A stretch of DNA of 64,000 bases from Pseudomonas sp. UBA5706 (GTDB lineage: Bacteria; Pseudomonadota; Gammaproteobacteria; Pseudomonadales; Pseudomonadaceae), in assembly GCF_002419965.1 (NCBI RefSeq), contig NZ_DIHC01000041.1, positions 421 through 64,420 on the forward strand. The letters are read 5' to 3'. Position numbers and translations under genes: made by a program. This document shows, in pieces, positions 45,622-54,907 of the stretch. The stretch's first letter is position 1; each line of letters opens with the position of its first letter. The notes under the pieces are model-generated. The model did not search any database, was not told the origin of the DNA, and saw nothing but the letters and a program-made list of their open reading frames with translations.

Positions 45622-45906
45622 TCAGATGGGGCACTGATTAAGCGACAGCAGGTTATTATTCCATTGCTTATCTGCATAAGTACGCAAATACGGAGCACGA
45701 CCAGATTCGCGTACGACACCAATATCTGCACGGGCACCACTTACCGGATCGATCACGTAGAAAGTATTTGTACCAGCATCAATACTGGCAATCACTTGCT
45801 CGCGAGTCCAGCGCCATTTATTTGCTGGATTGCCTAGGTGAGTTATGTGTTCATGGGAACTATTTACATTGGGTTTGTTAATGCACGTTACTTGAGCGTC
45901 GGCCAT
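45622..45906 (-). CDS. DUF3892 domain protein
   Basis: 94 residues. DUF3892 pattern: VTCINKPNVNSSHEHITHLG, then WRWTREQVIASIDAGTNTFY and APYLRTYADKQWNNNLLSL. Function unknown; typically a stand-alone small protein often found on mobile DNA. AAGGAAAT 5 bases before the ATG at 45906; the frame is open 17 codons further. Confidence 0.82.
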   Translation of the reverse strand: MADAQVTCINKPNVNSSHEHITHLGNPANKWRWTREQVIASIDAGTNTFYVIDPVSGARADIGVVRESGRAPYLRTYADKQWNNNLLSLNQCPI

Positions 45907-46069
45907 TTTGATTTCCTTTTCACGGTTGTGCTTTATAAAAAACTGACTGCCACTCATTTGTACCGGCCCAATGACACCTTAGTCAATACTCCTTTGGTCC
46001 GCCGTTAGTTTCACGGACAAACGGATTGTCTGCTCTTGGCCATTGCAGCCGGTCATGATTATCAGGATC

Positions 46070-46354
46070 TCATCCCCCTCCGAGCTTGAAAACCCAAGAC
46101 TTTTCTAGACGTAGCGCTAGCAGGCGGACCGTCAGCACGTAGTAGTACTGCGTTGCCCGACTGTGTTCGCTCAAGCAATTCTCAAGAAACCACACCACAT
46201 GCTTCCTGTGCCAATTCCAAGGGTTTTCCCGGTGCCAGCGCTCCGCGATTGCAACCTGAATGATTTTTGCCTGGCGCACATGACGTTGTCGCGTTGCTTG
46301 CGAACCAACCAGCACGCCAGCCAGGAACAGCTCTATATCGAATGACTTACTCAC
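46070..46354 (-). CDS. small partner of the integrase-like gene
   Basis: 94 residues, basic and helical (RQAKIIQVAIAERWHRENPW, HVVWFLENCLSEHSRATQYY). No family recognised. Its ATG overlaps the stop of the upstream recombinase gene by 4 bases, so the two are co-translated. Confidence 0.65.
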   Translation of the reverse strand: MSKSFDIELFLAGVLVGSQATRQRHVRQAKIIQVAIAERWHRENPWNWHRKHVVWFLENCLSEHSRATQYYYVLTVRLLALRLEKSWVFKLGGG

Positions 46355-47331
46355 GTCCGTCCTCCGATGTAGGCAGCGACCACATCGATCCGACCGTGCC
46401 CTAGCTCATAGTTGACTTGCTTCCGCGCTTCATGATCGAGGCGCGGATTCAGCTGGCAACATTTACCACCGTTGATAGGTGCGCGATGTTGTGTAATTTG
46501 CTTGTAGCGCTCACACGCATACGCGGCTCGTAGCTCATGGAAGCCTTTGAGTTTGTGTGCATGAATGGTGTCGCGCGCAGGACGGACGATTTCCTGAAGA
46601 ATGCTCAAGTAGCTTTCGTTCGAAGCAATGAGGTTCCGGCTACCAGCAGGCGACGCCTGCTTCGCAAACTCAAGCGCGCCACGAATATGGTCGTCCACCG
46701 CAATCCAGCGATGTGCTGATGCACCGGCGCGGCCGCCTTTGGTGCCGTCCTGAATGTTGATCTTGGCTAAGCTTTCAGCCTCTCGGCTCAACCGTGGCAG
46801 GTCAGCCAAGATGGCTTCACGCAAACGCATACCGGTGGCTCGTGTCAGCTGCACGATCGCGGCGGCCCTTAGCTGTTGGCGGCTGCAAAGTGCCTCGACT
46901 ATTCGCTGTATGTGTTCGCGATCTTGGCCCTGCGGCACCGATTGACGGACCCCGGTACGCTGCATACCCAACGCCTTGCTCGGACTTGGCACTTTCACAT
47001 ACTGATCACCGCGAAGCGCCGCCATGGTCCTGTTAACACTGGATAGCCGGTTTTGTGCAGTGCTGATGGCTAGGTCGCCGTGCTCAACCAGGCCGCGAAC
47101 GTACGCGGCATAGTTCGACAACACCTCGCGGTCAATCTGCCGCGCATCGTTGACGCCGGGCCCCGCTTCAGACCGGCACCACTTTACGAATGCCCGCCAC
47201 CGATCACTGTGCGCCTTGACCGTGCCGTAGTGGCCGCTGCCAAACATGTCTTTGAGCGCCTGCGGCCCCGCGTAGCTCAATTGTCTGCCGTAGCCGAAAT
47301 TGCGACCATCGCGTCTACCCACTAATGCCAT
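46351..47331 (-). CDS. integrase domain (Integrase_1-type) tyrosine recombinase
   Basis: 326 residues. N-terminal SAM-like DNA-binding part (HSDRWRAFVKWCRSEAG) and a C-terminal tyrosine-recombinase fold. Candidate catalytic residues are Arg in TRATGMRLREAIL, HELRAAYACERY (H-x-x-R), and the LGHGRIDVVAAYIGG box with His and Tyr. It resembles the compact integrase-domain proteins found on Pseudomonas islands. Start at 47331: GGAGG lies 8 bases upstream; the GTG at 47340 is too close. Confidence 0.78.
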   Translation of the reverse strand: MALVGRRDGRNFGYGRQLSYAGPQALKDMFGSGHYGTVKAHSDRWRAFVKWCRSEAGPGVNDARQIDREVLSNYAAYVRGLVEHGDLAISTAQNRLSSVNRTMAALRGDQYVKVPSPSKALGMQRTGVRQSVPQGQDREHIQRIVEALCSRQQLRAAAIVQLTRATGMRLREAILADLPRLSREAESLAKINIQDGTKGGRAGASAHRWIAVDDHIRGALEFAKQASPAGSRNLIASNESYLSILQEIVRPARDTIHAHKLKGFHELRAAYACERYKQITQHRAPINGGKCCQLNPRLDHEARKQVNYELGHGRIDVVAAYIGGRT

Positions 47332-47755
47332 GCCGCACACCTCCTACCCGTTTCTCCAGTTCTGCCCCACGTCATCCCGCCAAGAATGTTGAGTGTTATC
47401 AGGGATCAAGGCCCCTGCGGCCTGTGGGGATGTCCACTAACGCTGGACTTACGGCTCCTTACGACCGGGAGCTTGGGCATCTCATGATCTGGCCTCCTGA
47501 GCACCGATACCGGTGGGCGGGTGGAGGCTGCATTGGCTGACGAAACCAGCGCCGCGAGATCCTGAGTCGGGTGAAGGCAGCCATGCGGTGACCGGGGCAT
47601 GCCTAGCTGTCAGCCAGGTGCAGTCCAATCCATGGCCTGCGGCACCATCATCTACATCGCTGTTGCTGGTGACTTCGGTGTTTGTCACGCCGATTGTCAC
47701 GAGGAGGATTGCGCCAAAGCCCCGTTCTATCTGGGCTGCAGCAGTGGTCTGAGCG

Positions 47756-47784
47756 CCCGTCTCTTTCCTGGAGAAAGAGACGGG
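47756..47784. terminator. 12-bp perfect hairpin
   Basis: cccgtctctttc / gaaagagacggg with a 5-base loop. It could terminate transcription in either direction, though no long T-run follows. Confidence 0.5.
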
Positions 47785-48020
47785 CAAAGGGTTGGCGCAC
47801 ACGAAATGGCCAAGCGGGTAAGTTGCTGCTGGGCAGAAGGGTAGGGTGGTTGCCGTAGTGGCAACGATGTTGAGTAGGCATCCATCACATGGGTAGTGAC
47901 CGTACGAGCTACCGGACGCGAATCGTACTTGGGATGAACCGCCTCACGAGGGGCGTGACCTTTCAGGTTTCTGGCCACATTTTGCTGTCTCGGCAGCGCT
48001 TGCAATTTCTGGTTTACGCC

Positions 48021-48110
48021 TGTGGACAAAAGTCGTCAAGCGGCCTGAATTCAGATAATTAGCGCCTGTGGATAAAACTATCCCCCGGTGGACAATGTTG
48101 GTTTTCCACA
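48021..48110. promoter_or_regulatory. DnaA-box-like cluster
   Basis: One perfect box tgtggataa at 48067-48075, one-mismatch boxes tgtggacaa at 48021-48029 and ttttccaca at 48102-48110, and a two-mismatch copy at 48087-48095. Could be a replication or excision-related region of the island. Confidence 0.45.
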
Positions 48111-48147
48111 GAAGCTAAGCTGTGCCAGCTGTTTTTCTCTACGGTTC

Positions 48148-48192
48148 GGTCCTTTTAAACGGGGCGGCTTTGCAGCCCCGTTTAAAAGGACC
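48148..48192. repeat. 18-bp perfect inverted repeat
   Basis: Arms ggtccttttaaacggggc and gccccgtttaaaaggacc separated by 9 bases, about 70 bases past the integrase stop. Strong cruciform potential; role unknown (terminator, recombinase or nicking site). Confidence 0.7.
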
Positions 48193-48260
48193 CGCGGGGA
48201 GGAGCTTCATGCGGCGCGGCGTGTAACTTCACAGCGGGTTTGTAGCGGTGGGGCGGCGGG

Positions 48261-49580
48261 CTACTCGGCCCACCTGGCACTGCGAATGCGCGTAACGTTC
48301 TCACCCGCCTGCTTGGCAAATTCATGCGGCGTCACATGATCCTCGCGGTTTGCCTCCAGAAACCGGCTCCACCAAGTCATGATCATCCGGCGCTCCTCAA
48401 GGAACTCGGCCTTGTGGATATACGCGGCGCGCACGTTGTTGCGTTCCTTGTGGCTCATCTGCCGCTCGATGGCCGTCTCCGACCACAACCCGGACTCTAT
48501 CAGTGCGCTACACGCCATGGCGCGAAAGCCGTGGCCGCAGATGTCCACCTTGGTGTCGTAGCCCATCGTCCTCAAAGCGGCGTTCACCGTGTTCTCGGAC
48601 ATCGGTTTCCACGGCTTGGCGTCGCCGGCAAAAACCAGGTCGAATTTGCCGGTGATCGTGTGGATCTGTTCAAGCAGTGCCACGGCTTGCGGCGACAAGG
48701 GTACAAGGTGGATGTCCCCGGCCATCTTCGTCCCCCTCGTTGAAAAGGGTACTCCGTCCAACGCTGGACGAGTGTCAGGTATTTCCCAGGTGCCGCGCTT
48801 GAGGTCGAACTCGCTCCAGCGTGCGAAACGCAGCTCGCTGGATCGTACAAACACATGCAGCGACAGCATCACCGTCAGACGGGTAAGTGCCCGGCCTTTA
48901 TAGGTGGCGATCCGCTCTTGCAGTTCCGGCAGTCGCGATAAGGGTAGAGCGTGGCGATGTACCAACCGCGGGGCTTTGATCGAGCCTTCGAGATCGTAAG
49001 CAGGGTTTATGGTGATAAGCCGGAGGCGCTTTGCCTCGCGCATGATGCTCTGTAGGTAGTTTTGTACCCTTAAAGCAACGTCGATCGTTCCGCGCTTCTT
49101 GATCGCTTCCAAGGGCTGCATAAGGTCATGGGTGTCGAGATCAACAATGGCGCTTGCGCCGATCAGCGGGAATACGTGGGTTTTGAGGCGGCTCATCACT
49201 GTCTTGGAATGGCCTGGTGCCCACTTGGCCGACATTTCCGTATGCCAGTCGAGCGCAACGCTTTCAAAGGTTCTGCCTTTGATTACGGCTTCCGCCTTGG
49301 CTTGGTGCTTGGTCTCTATAGGGTCAACGCCATCCGCCAGCATTCGCTTAACTTCCAAGTATTTGCGGCGCGCATCGGCTAGGCCACTGACGGGGTAGTT
49401 GCCGAACGAGGTCAGTCTTTCCCGTCCATCAGGTTTGACGTAACGGAGCCGCCAGCCTTTGCGACCATTGGGTTGGACTAGAAGGTAGAGGCCGTCGCCG
49501 TCGAAAAGCTTGTAGGCGCGGTCGGTGGGCTTGGCTGAGCGGCAAGCCGAATCAGAGAGTGGAGCAGTGGTGCGCGACAT
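48261..49580 (-). CDS. P4-type tyrosine integrase
   Basis: 439 residues, full length for P4-like island integrases. N-terminal arm-binding DUF4102-type domain (YKLFDGDGLYLLVQPNGRKG, LTSFGNYPVSGLADARRKYL), core-binding domain, and catalytic domain with Arg in FVRSSELRFARW, HGFRAMACSALIE, and MSHKERNNVRAAYIHK containing the Tyr nucleophile. It lies 173 bases from the 3' end of tRNA-Thr, the expected attachment site, in the same orientation. Confidence 0.93.
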   Translation of the reverse strand: MSRTTAPLSDSACRSAKPTDRAYKLFDGDGLYLLVQPNGRKGWRLRYVKPDGRERLTSFGNYPVSGLADARRKYLEVKRMLADGVDPIETKHQAKAEAVIKGRTFESVALDWHTEMSAKWAPGHSKTVMSRLKTHVFPLIGASAIVDLDTHDLMQPLEAIKKRGTIDVALRVQNYLQSIMREAKRLRLITINPAYDLEGSIKAPRLVHRHALPLSRLPELQERIATYKGRALTRLTVMLSLHVFVRSSELRFARWSEFDLKRGTWEIPDTRPALDGVPFSTRGTKMAGDIHLVPLSPQAVALLEQIHTITGKFDLVFAGDAKPWKPMSENTVNAALRTMGYDTKVDICGHGFRAMACSALIESGLWSETAIERQMSHKERNNVRAAYIHKAEFLEERRMIMTWWSRFLEANREDHVTPHEFAKQAGENVTRIRSARWAE

Positions 49581-49682
49581 AAAGGTACTCCCTTTTATCG
49601 AAGTGACCTTTACCCCAAACTCTACCCTTAAACCGGTTGGAATCCACTAGGACTCACCGGAATCCGAGGGAACGCAAAAACG

Positions 49683-49710
49683 AAAAAACCCGCCAGAAGG
49701 CGGGTTTTTT
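49683..49710. terminator. bidirectional terminator between tRNA-Thr and integrase
   Basis: aaaaaacccgcc / ggcgggtttttt with a 4-base loop: A-run and T-run on both sides allow termination of tRNA transcription toward the integrase. Confidence 0.85.
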
Positions 49711-49753
49711 GATGGGTTCCTGAGATTTTTAAAGCCTTCTCTGGAACCTTGTA

Positions 49754-49829
<76 letters not shown>

Positions 49830-50095
49830 GTTGTGGGCGCTGATTATAGGGATTTGATCGGTCGAGTAAAGCCCTAATTTCAGTTTTTTTACGCTGCTTA
49901 TGCCGCAATGCAATTAGCGTTATTCACAACAGCGACAAATGCGAGGCGCGCAGGGGCGGGTTTGTGGAAGTGTTCTCATTCGTTCGCAAGCTACTGTTTT
50001 TTCGAAAATTTAAAGCCTGTGCAAAAAATGATCAGTTGCCTGTCCGCTGCCCGAAGCAGGTTTTCTGTACGCCCTTGGGAATTTCGTCAACAGAG

Positions 50096-51331
50096 TTATC
50101 CACAGGTTGGGATGCTTTGGGTGGGGCATTTGCGCTCGGCGAGTATGAGCAGATTTCTCGGTGTGATGTGGCTGTCGCAGAAAGTGCCGATGCGGACGTC
50201 GTAATCGTTGTGCTGAAGATAAAGCGCGCGGTCGAGGATGAGCCAGAGTTCGAGCGGTCGGCGGAAGAGGTTGCGCAGCAGTTCCAGGTTTCGTACTTCT
50301 GCCAGGCGTTGCCAGCCGGCTGCTTCGAGGGCGTGCCAGTTTTGCTGAAGGGGCACAGTTAGTTGTTTGAGTTCGGCGAGGTCGCGGCAGTAGTCGGCAA
50401 AGGGTTTGTCGAGCCAGGCGCTGGGCAGGGAGGGGGTTGGCAGGTAGTCGTCGATGCTACGCAGCTGGCGTTGCAGCAGGTCGAACGCCAGGCGGCGCGC
50501 CATGGAGGTGTCGCGTTGACGACGCACGCGGGCGCCCGCGGTGACGGTTTCGCTGAGCGGCAGGCCGAGGTCGTCGAGGGACAGTGTGAGCGTCGAGGCT
50601 TGGCCTTCGGCTGAAAGCGCTTGGTAGTGATCGCTGGCGATGCGGTTGTAGCAGCATGGGGCAATGGCCATTTGCGGGCAGTAAGCCTCGCTGGCCAGTT
50701 GCATGAGGCGCACGTGAAGGTCGCCGCAGGCGTGCAGGGCGACGGGAGTGTGGTGCGGCCCCAGTCGGCGTGCAACGCCTGCGGCCATGACGTCTTGCTG
50801 CAGATGAGTCGCTTGAATGCCCAGTTTGGTGCTGAGTTGATGACCTGCATCGACCAGCTGCTTATCGTGTTCCAGGCAGGTCAGGGCTTGGCCGTCGTGA
50901 GCCAGGCGTCTGCCGAGGTGGCCTTTGCCCGAGCACCAGTCCAGCCAGTGGGTGGGCGGGGCGCGAAAGCTCAAGCTGCGGGCGAACGCTTCGATCTGTT
51001 GCCATTTGCGCCCTGGCACATCGACGCTCATGCGCGCTGAGGTGGCATTGAGGGCGCGGGTGGGCAGGGCGTCTATTGCGCTCAGCGCCTTCGACTGCCT
51101 GGCGATGTCGGCGAACGGTTCCGGGGCGTCGAGCCGTTCGGGATGGTTATGGGCCGCTTCGGCCTGTTCCAGTGAGCGCTGGCGCAGCCATGTGGACAGC
51201 TCTGGGTGTTGTGCTTCCCATGGCAGTTGGCGATGGGTGAAGGGTTTGGGCCGCCAGAAGTGCTGATGCGCGCAGAGGAAGGCGTCGAGCGCGAAAAAGC
51301 GGGCGTGGATGTCGTCGGTGTGCAGGGGCAT
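50096..51331 (-). CDS. SAM-dependent methyltransferase family protein
   Basis: 411 residues. The SAM-binding motif I is HWLDWCSGKGHLGRRLAHDG, followed by ALTCLEHDKQLVDAG and a VALHACGDLHVRLMQLAS plus APCCYNRI motif, as in Methyltransf_32-type proteins. Substrate unknown, possibly rRNA or tRNA. Start at the ATG at 51331 (MPLHTDDIHARF). Confidence 0.8.
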   Translation of the reverse strand: MPLHTDDIHARFFALDAFLCAHQHFWRPKPFTHRQLPWEAQHPELSTWLRQRSLEQAEAAHNHPERLDAPEPFADIARQSKALSAIDALPTRALNATSARMSVDVPGRKWQQIEAFARSLSFRAPPTHWLDWCSGKGHLGRRLAHDGQALTCLEHDKQLVDAGHQLSTKLGIQATHLQQDVMAAGVARRLGPHHTPVALHACGDLHVRLMQLASEAYCPQMAIAPCCYNRIASDHYQALSAEGQASTLTLSLDDLGLPLSETVTAGARVRRQRDTSMARRLAFDLLQRQLRSIDDYLPTPSLPSAWLDKPFADYCRDLAELKQLTVPLQQNWHALEAAGWQRLAEVRNLELLRNLFRRPLELWLILDRALYLQHNDYDVRIGTFCDSHITPRNLLILAERKCPTQSIPTCG

Positions 51332-51499
51332 CGGGTCGTTTCGACAGTCGAGGGGTGCAGTGCAGCATACGGCCAATCGCGGGCAAGCTCACGCCTGCAG
51401 GCGCTACGCCGTTATCTGTAGCGTGGCAGCTCGCGGGCGGTGGCGCCTTTAGAGTCGCTACCGCTGCGAGCAATGCCGCTACGGTTTCTCCCCGATCTT

Positions 51500-52189
51500 T
51501 TAGCGGCCTTGACTGGCATCCACCCGCAGATACCGCTCCAGCAGTTTGAAGCCCTGAACCAGCACGAAGGACATCAGCAGGTAGAGGATGCCGGCGATGA
51601 AGAACGTCTGCTCTGGCATGTAGGTACGGGCGTTGATGGTGCGAGCCATTCCGGTGATGTCGAGCAGGGTGACGGTGCTGGCCAGGGCGCTGGCCTTGAG
51701 CATCAGGATGACTTCGTTGCTGTAGGCGGGCAGGCCAATGCGGGCGGCGCGTGGCAGGATGATGTAGACCAGCGCCTTGGCCCTGGACATGCCCAGTGCG
51801 CGAGCGGCTTCGACTTCTCCCACGGGTACGGCTTGAATCGCGCCGCGCAGGATTTCGGCGATGTACGCGGTGGTGTGCAGGGTCATGGTCAGTGCCGCGC
51901 AGAAGAACGGGTCGCGCAGGTAAGGCCATAGCGCGCTATGCGTGACGGCGTCGAACTGCGCCAGCCCGTAATAGACCAGAAACAGCTGCACCAGCAGCGG
52001 CGTGCCACGGAAGAAGAAAATGTAGGCGTAGGGCAGGGCGCGCACGCAGGGGTTGCGTGATGCACGAGCGATGCCCATGGGCACCGCCAGAATCAGCCCG
52101 GCTACGACGGCGATGGCTACCAGCTCCAGCGTCAGGGTGGCGCCCTGCAGCAGTTTTGGCAGCCATTTGAGGACGAATTCCCAACTCAC
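51500..52189 (-). CDS. amino-acid ABC transporter permease (HisM-like)
   Basis: 229 residues with about 5 membrane helices and the EAA loop (GEVEAARALGMSRAKALVYI). GTG start at 52189, AGGAG upstream, overlapping the previous permease by 4 bases. Fourth gene of a polar amino-acid importer; pairs with the next permease as a HisQM-type heterodimer. Confidence 0.88.
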   Translation of the reverse strand: MSWEFVLKWLPKLLQGATLTLELVAIAVVAGLILAVPMGIARASRNPCVRALPYAYIFFFRGTPLLVQLFLVYYGLAQFDAVTHSALWPYLRDPFFCAALTMTLHTTAYIAEILRGAIQAVPVGEVEAARALGMSRAKALVYIILPRAARIGLPAYSNEVILMLKASALASTVTLLDITGMARTINARTYMPEQTFFIAGILYLLMSFVLVQGFKLLERYLRVDASQGR

Positions 52190-52881
52190 GACGCACTCCT
52201 TACGAACCCGACCGATGCACGCCGCTCCAGCCACGCCAGGCCGACCATCGACAGCGCGGTCATCGCCAGATACATGAACGCAGCGACCATATAGAAGGTG
52301 AACGGCTGCTTGGTGGTCGTAACGGCGATTTGCGCGTGGCGCATGACCTCTTCAAGGCCGATCACCGACACCAGGGCAGTGTCTTTCATCAGGATCATGA
52401 ACAGGTTGCCCAACCCCGGCAGCGCAATGCGCCACATCTGCGGCAGTACCAGCTTGACGAAGATGCGCGAGCGCGACAGGCCCAGCGCCAGGCCCGCTTC
52501 GCGGTGGCCTTTGGGGATCGAGAGCATGGCGCCGCGAAACACTTCCGTGGCATAGGCACCGAAGCACAGGCCCAGCGCAATCACGCCCGCCGCAAACGCG
52601 CTGAGCGACAGGTTGGGGATGCCTAAAAAATGCCCGATGGCGCGCATCGAACTGACGGTGCCGAAGTAAATCAGCAGCACCCAGAGTAATTCAGGAATGC
52701 CGCGCACCAGTGTCGAGTAGCTGCCGCCGAGCCAATTCAGGGCGCGGCTCGGTGAGGTCTTGGCAAGCGCGCCGAGCAGGCCCAGGACCAGCCCGAGACA
52801 CAGAGCAGACAGCGCGAGTTGGAGGGTCATCAGCATGCCGGCGGCCAGGGCCGGGCCGAATCCTTGGAGGTCGAGGTTCAT
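52186..52881 (-). CDS. amino-acid ABC transporter permease (HisQ-like)
   Basis: 231 residues, PAAT-family permease. Membrane helices, KGHREAGLALGLSRSRIFVK as the EAA loop, and RGIPELLWVLLIYFG typical of HisQ/ArtQ. Confidence 0.88.
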   Translation of the reverse strand: MNLDLQGFGPALAAGMLMTLQLALSALCLGLVLGLLGALAKTSPSRALNWLGGSYSTLVRGIPELLWVLLIYFGTVSSMRAIGHFLGIPNLSLSAFAAGVIALGLCFGAYATEVFRGAMLSIPKGHREAGLALGLSRSRIFVKLVLPQMWRIALPGLGNLFMILMKDTALVSVIGLEEVMRHAQIAVTTTKQPFTFYMVAAFMYLAMTALSMVGLAWLERRASVGFVRSAS

Positions 52882-52935
52882 GGCTTTGCTTGGTAGGGGG
52901 CAGACGCCGCCCGCATGAGCAGGCGGCGTTGGCGG

Positions 52936-53700
52936 TCAGAGAATGCTGAACGGGAAATACTTGTCATTGATCTTCTTGTAGGTGCCGTCTTCGATGATCT
53001 CTTTGAGCGCGGTGTTCAGCTTCTCGCGCAGTGGATCGTCCTTGCGCACGGCAATGCCGATCTTGTCGTCGCCAAACAGTGGCTCGCCCTTGAACTCGAA
53101 ATTCTGGCCAGCATCGCTTTTCAGCCACTCGTACGCGGCGTATTTGTCGCCGAGCAGCGCGTCGACGCGACCGGAGGTGAGGTCCAGGAAGGCGTTCTCC
53201 TGCGAGTCGTACAGCTTGAGGGTAACGTCGTCGCCCCAGTTGTCTTCCAGCCAGGTACCAGAGAGAGTCGCACGCTGAGCGCCAATGGTTTTGCCGTTCA
53301 GGGCTTGCTTGATGGCTGCTGCGTCGCCGGTCAGATTGGTCGACTTCGGCGCGATGAATTGCAGCTTGTTGGAGTAGTACGGGTTGGTGAAATCCACGGC
53401 CTGCTGGCGCTCTTCTGTAATCGACATCGAGGAGATGATGAAGTCGAACTTTTGCGCATTGAGGGCGGGGATGATGCCGTCCCAATCGGAGGTAACCACT
53501 TCGCAGGTGACTTTCATCTTGGCGCACAGAGCGTTGCCGATTTCAACGTCAAAGCCCACGACCTGTCCGCTGGCGTCTTTATTATTAAACGGCGGGTAAG
53601 CCCCCTCGATGCCCATCTTCAGGGTCTCGTCGGCAAAAGCGGTGGAGGCCATGACCAGAGTGGCGGCAGCGGCCAACAGAATGTTTTTCAGGGTCTGCAT
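52936..53700 (-). CDS. periplasmic Lys/Arg/Orn/His-type binding protein
   Basis: 254 residues. Signal peptide ending about residue 23 (AAAATLVMASTAFA-DE), then the SBP_bac_3 fold: GIEGAYPPFNNKDASGQVVG, DFTNPYYSNKLQF, and KYFPFSIL at the C-terminus. Resembles HisJ/ArgT/AotJ; the ligand is probably a basic amino acid but is not certain. Confidence 0.9.
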   Translation of the reverse strand: MQTLKNILLAAAATLVMASTAFADETLKMGIEGAYPPFNNKDASGQVVGFDVEIGNALCAKMKVTCEVVTSDWDGIIPALNAQKFDFIISSMSITEERQQAVDFTNPYYSNKLQFIAPKSTNLTGDAAAIKQALNGKTIGAQRATLSGTWLEDNWGDDVTLKLYDSQENAFLDLTSGRVDALLGDKYAAYEWLKSDAGQNFEFKGEPLFGDDKIGIAVRKDDPLREKLNTALKEIIEDGTYKKINDKYFPFSIL

Positions 53701-53713
53701 CGATGTTGCTCCG

Positions 53714-54487
53714 TTAGCGATTGCTGGACATGAATTGTTTGCAGCGCGCCGACCGCGGGTCGTCGAAGACCTGCTGTGGCGAGCCTTGTTCCTCTACCAG
53801 CCCTTGATGCAGGAAAACCACTTCCGTGGAGACCTGTCGGGCGAACTTCATTTCGTGGGTCACCATCAGCATGGTCCGGCCTTCTTCGGCCAGGCCCCGA
53901 ATCACGTTAAGCACTTCCTGCACCATTTCGGGGTCCAGCGCAGAGGTCGGCTCGTCAAACAGGATCACTTTAGGCCGCATCGCCAGCGTGCGGGCAATGG
54001 CTGCTCGCTGTTGCTGACCACCGGACAGCTGCGCCGGGTACACATGGCGTTTATCGGCAATCCCGACCTTGGCCAGCAGCGCTTCCGCCACTTCGATGGC
54101 CTCGGCCTTGCTCTGGCCCAGGACGCGCCGTGGTGCTTCGATGATGTTATCGAGCACGCTCATATGAGGCCATAGGTTGAAATTCTGAAAGACGAAACCG
54201 ATTTCGCTGCGCAGGCGATTGATCTGACGATGATCGGCAGCGATCAGTTCACCTTTGCGATTAGCTTTGAGTCTAAGCGCCTCGCCGGCAACGAGGATTT
54301 CACCCTCATGGGGATTTTCCAGCAGGTTGATACAACGCAGCAGCGTTGACTTGCCGGAGCCGGAGGAGCCCAGAATCGAAATCACATCGCCGTCCCGTGC
54401 GCTCAGCGAAATGCCTTTGAGCACCTCAAGCTGACCGTAGCGCTTATGCAAATTGCGGATTTCCAGGGCAGGCGTCGCCTCGGCCAT
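53714..54487 (-). CDS. amino-acid ABC transporter ATP-binding protein (HisP-like)
   Basis: 257 residues from the ATG at 54487 (GAGG 6 bases upstream preferred over the ATG at 54499). Walker A GSSGSGKST at 40-48, ABC signature LSGGQQQR, Walker B VILFDEPTSALDPE and a switch His in VTHEM. First gene of the ATPase - binding protein - two permease set. Confidence 0.92.
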   Translation of the reverse strand: MAEATPALEIRNLHKRYGQLEVLKGISLSARDGDVISILGSSGSGKSTLLRCINLLENPHEGEILVAGEALRLKANRKGELIAADHRQINRLRSEIGFVFQNFNLWPHMSVLDNIIEAPRRVLGQSKAEAIEVAEALLAKVGIADKRHVYPAQLSGGQQQRAAIARTLAMRPKVILFDEPTSALDPEMVQEVLNVIRGLAEEGRTMLMVTHEMKFARQVSTEVVFLHQGLVEEQGSPQQVFDDPRSARCKQFMSSNR

Positions 54488-54907
54488 GTCGGACCTCATC
54501 TCTTCGCTACTAATGTCGTATGGCAGTCGGGGCTGCCTATGCGCAAAAAGGGCGCGATGGTGCCAGCTTTAAACGCCGCGTGGAAGGGTGTTTCGGCCAC
54601 CCGGCTGATGAGAGGTCAGTTTTATGCGCTCATTTGGTGCTGTATTTCGATTTATGTGTATTTTCGGTGCGACTAAACGTCTCTATCCTGTAGCGCTCGG
54701 TAACACCCCCTACAGAAATGGCGAAACGCTATTTCGCTCAGGCACTTACTGAAGGCTTGCGTAACGGGCATATCCACGCACGACGTCGCTTGTGAAACAT
54801 TCTGGCGTAGTTTTTGCGTAAAAAATAAATAACAGGGCTGTTGCGTTCTCTTTACGAATATTCGCAAAACGTCCTGATCCGTATAAAAATCCTTAAAGGT
54901 TGCTTAC
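54488..54907. other. divergent promoter region of the transporter and gabP
   Basis: 420 bases between divergent operons. Nothing beyond promoter-type AT-rich sequence near 54800-54900 is recognised. Confidence 0.5.

Larger units (their letters stand above)
47332..48260. other. spacer between the two recombinase genes
   Basis: About 930 bases with no gene I can support. It holds a 12-bp perfect hairpin at 47756-47784 (cccgtctctttc arms), a cluster of DnaA-box-like sites at 48021-48110, and the 18-bp inverted repeat at 48148-48192. Confidence 0.6.

Noticed and set aside
47482..47802. Overlapping frames on both strands between the recombinase genes
   Set aside because: No ribosome-binding site or family similarity on either strand; low-complexity Ser/Pro content.
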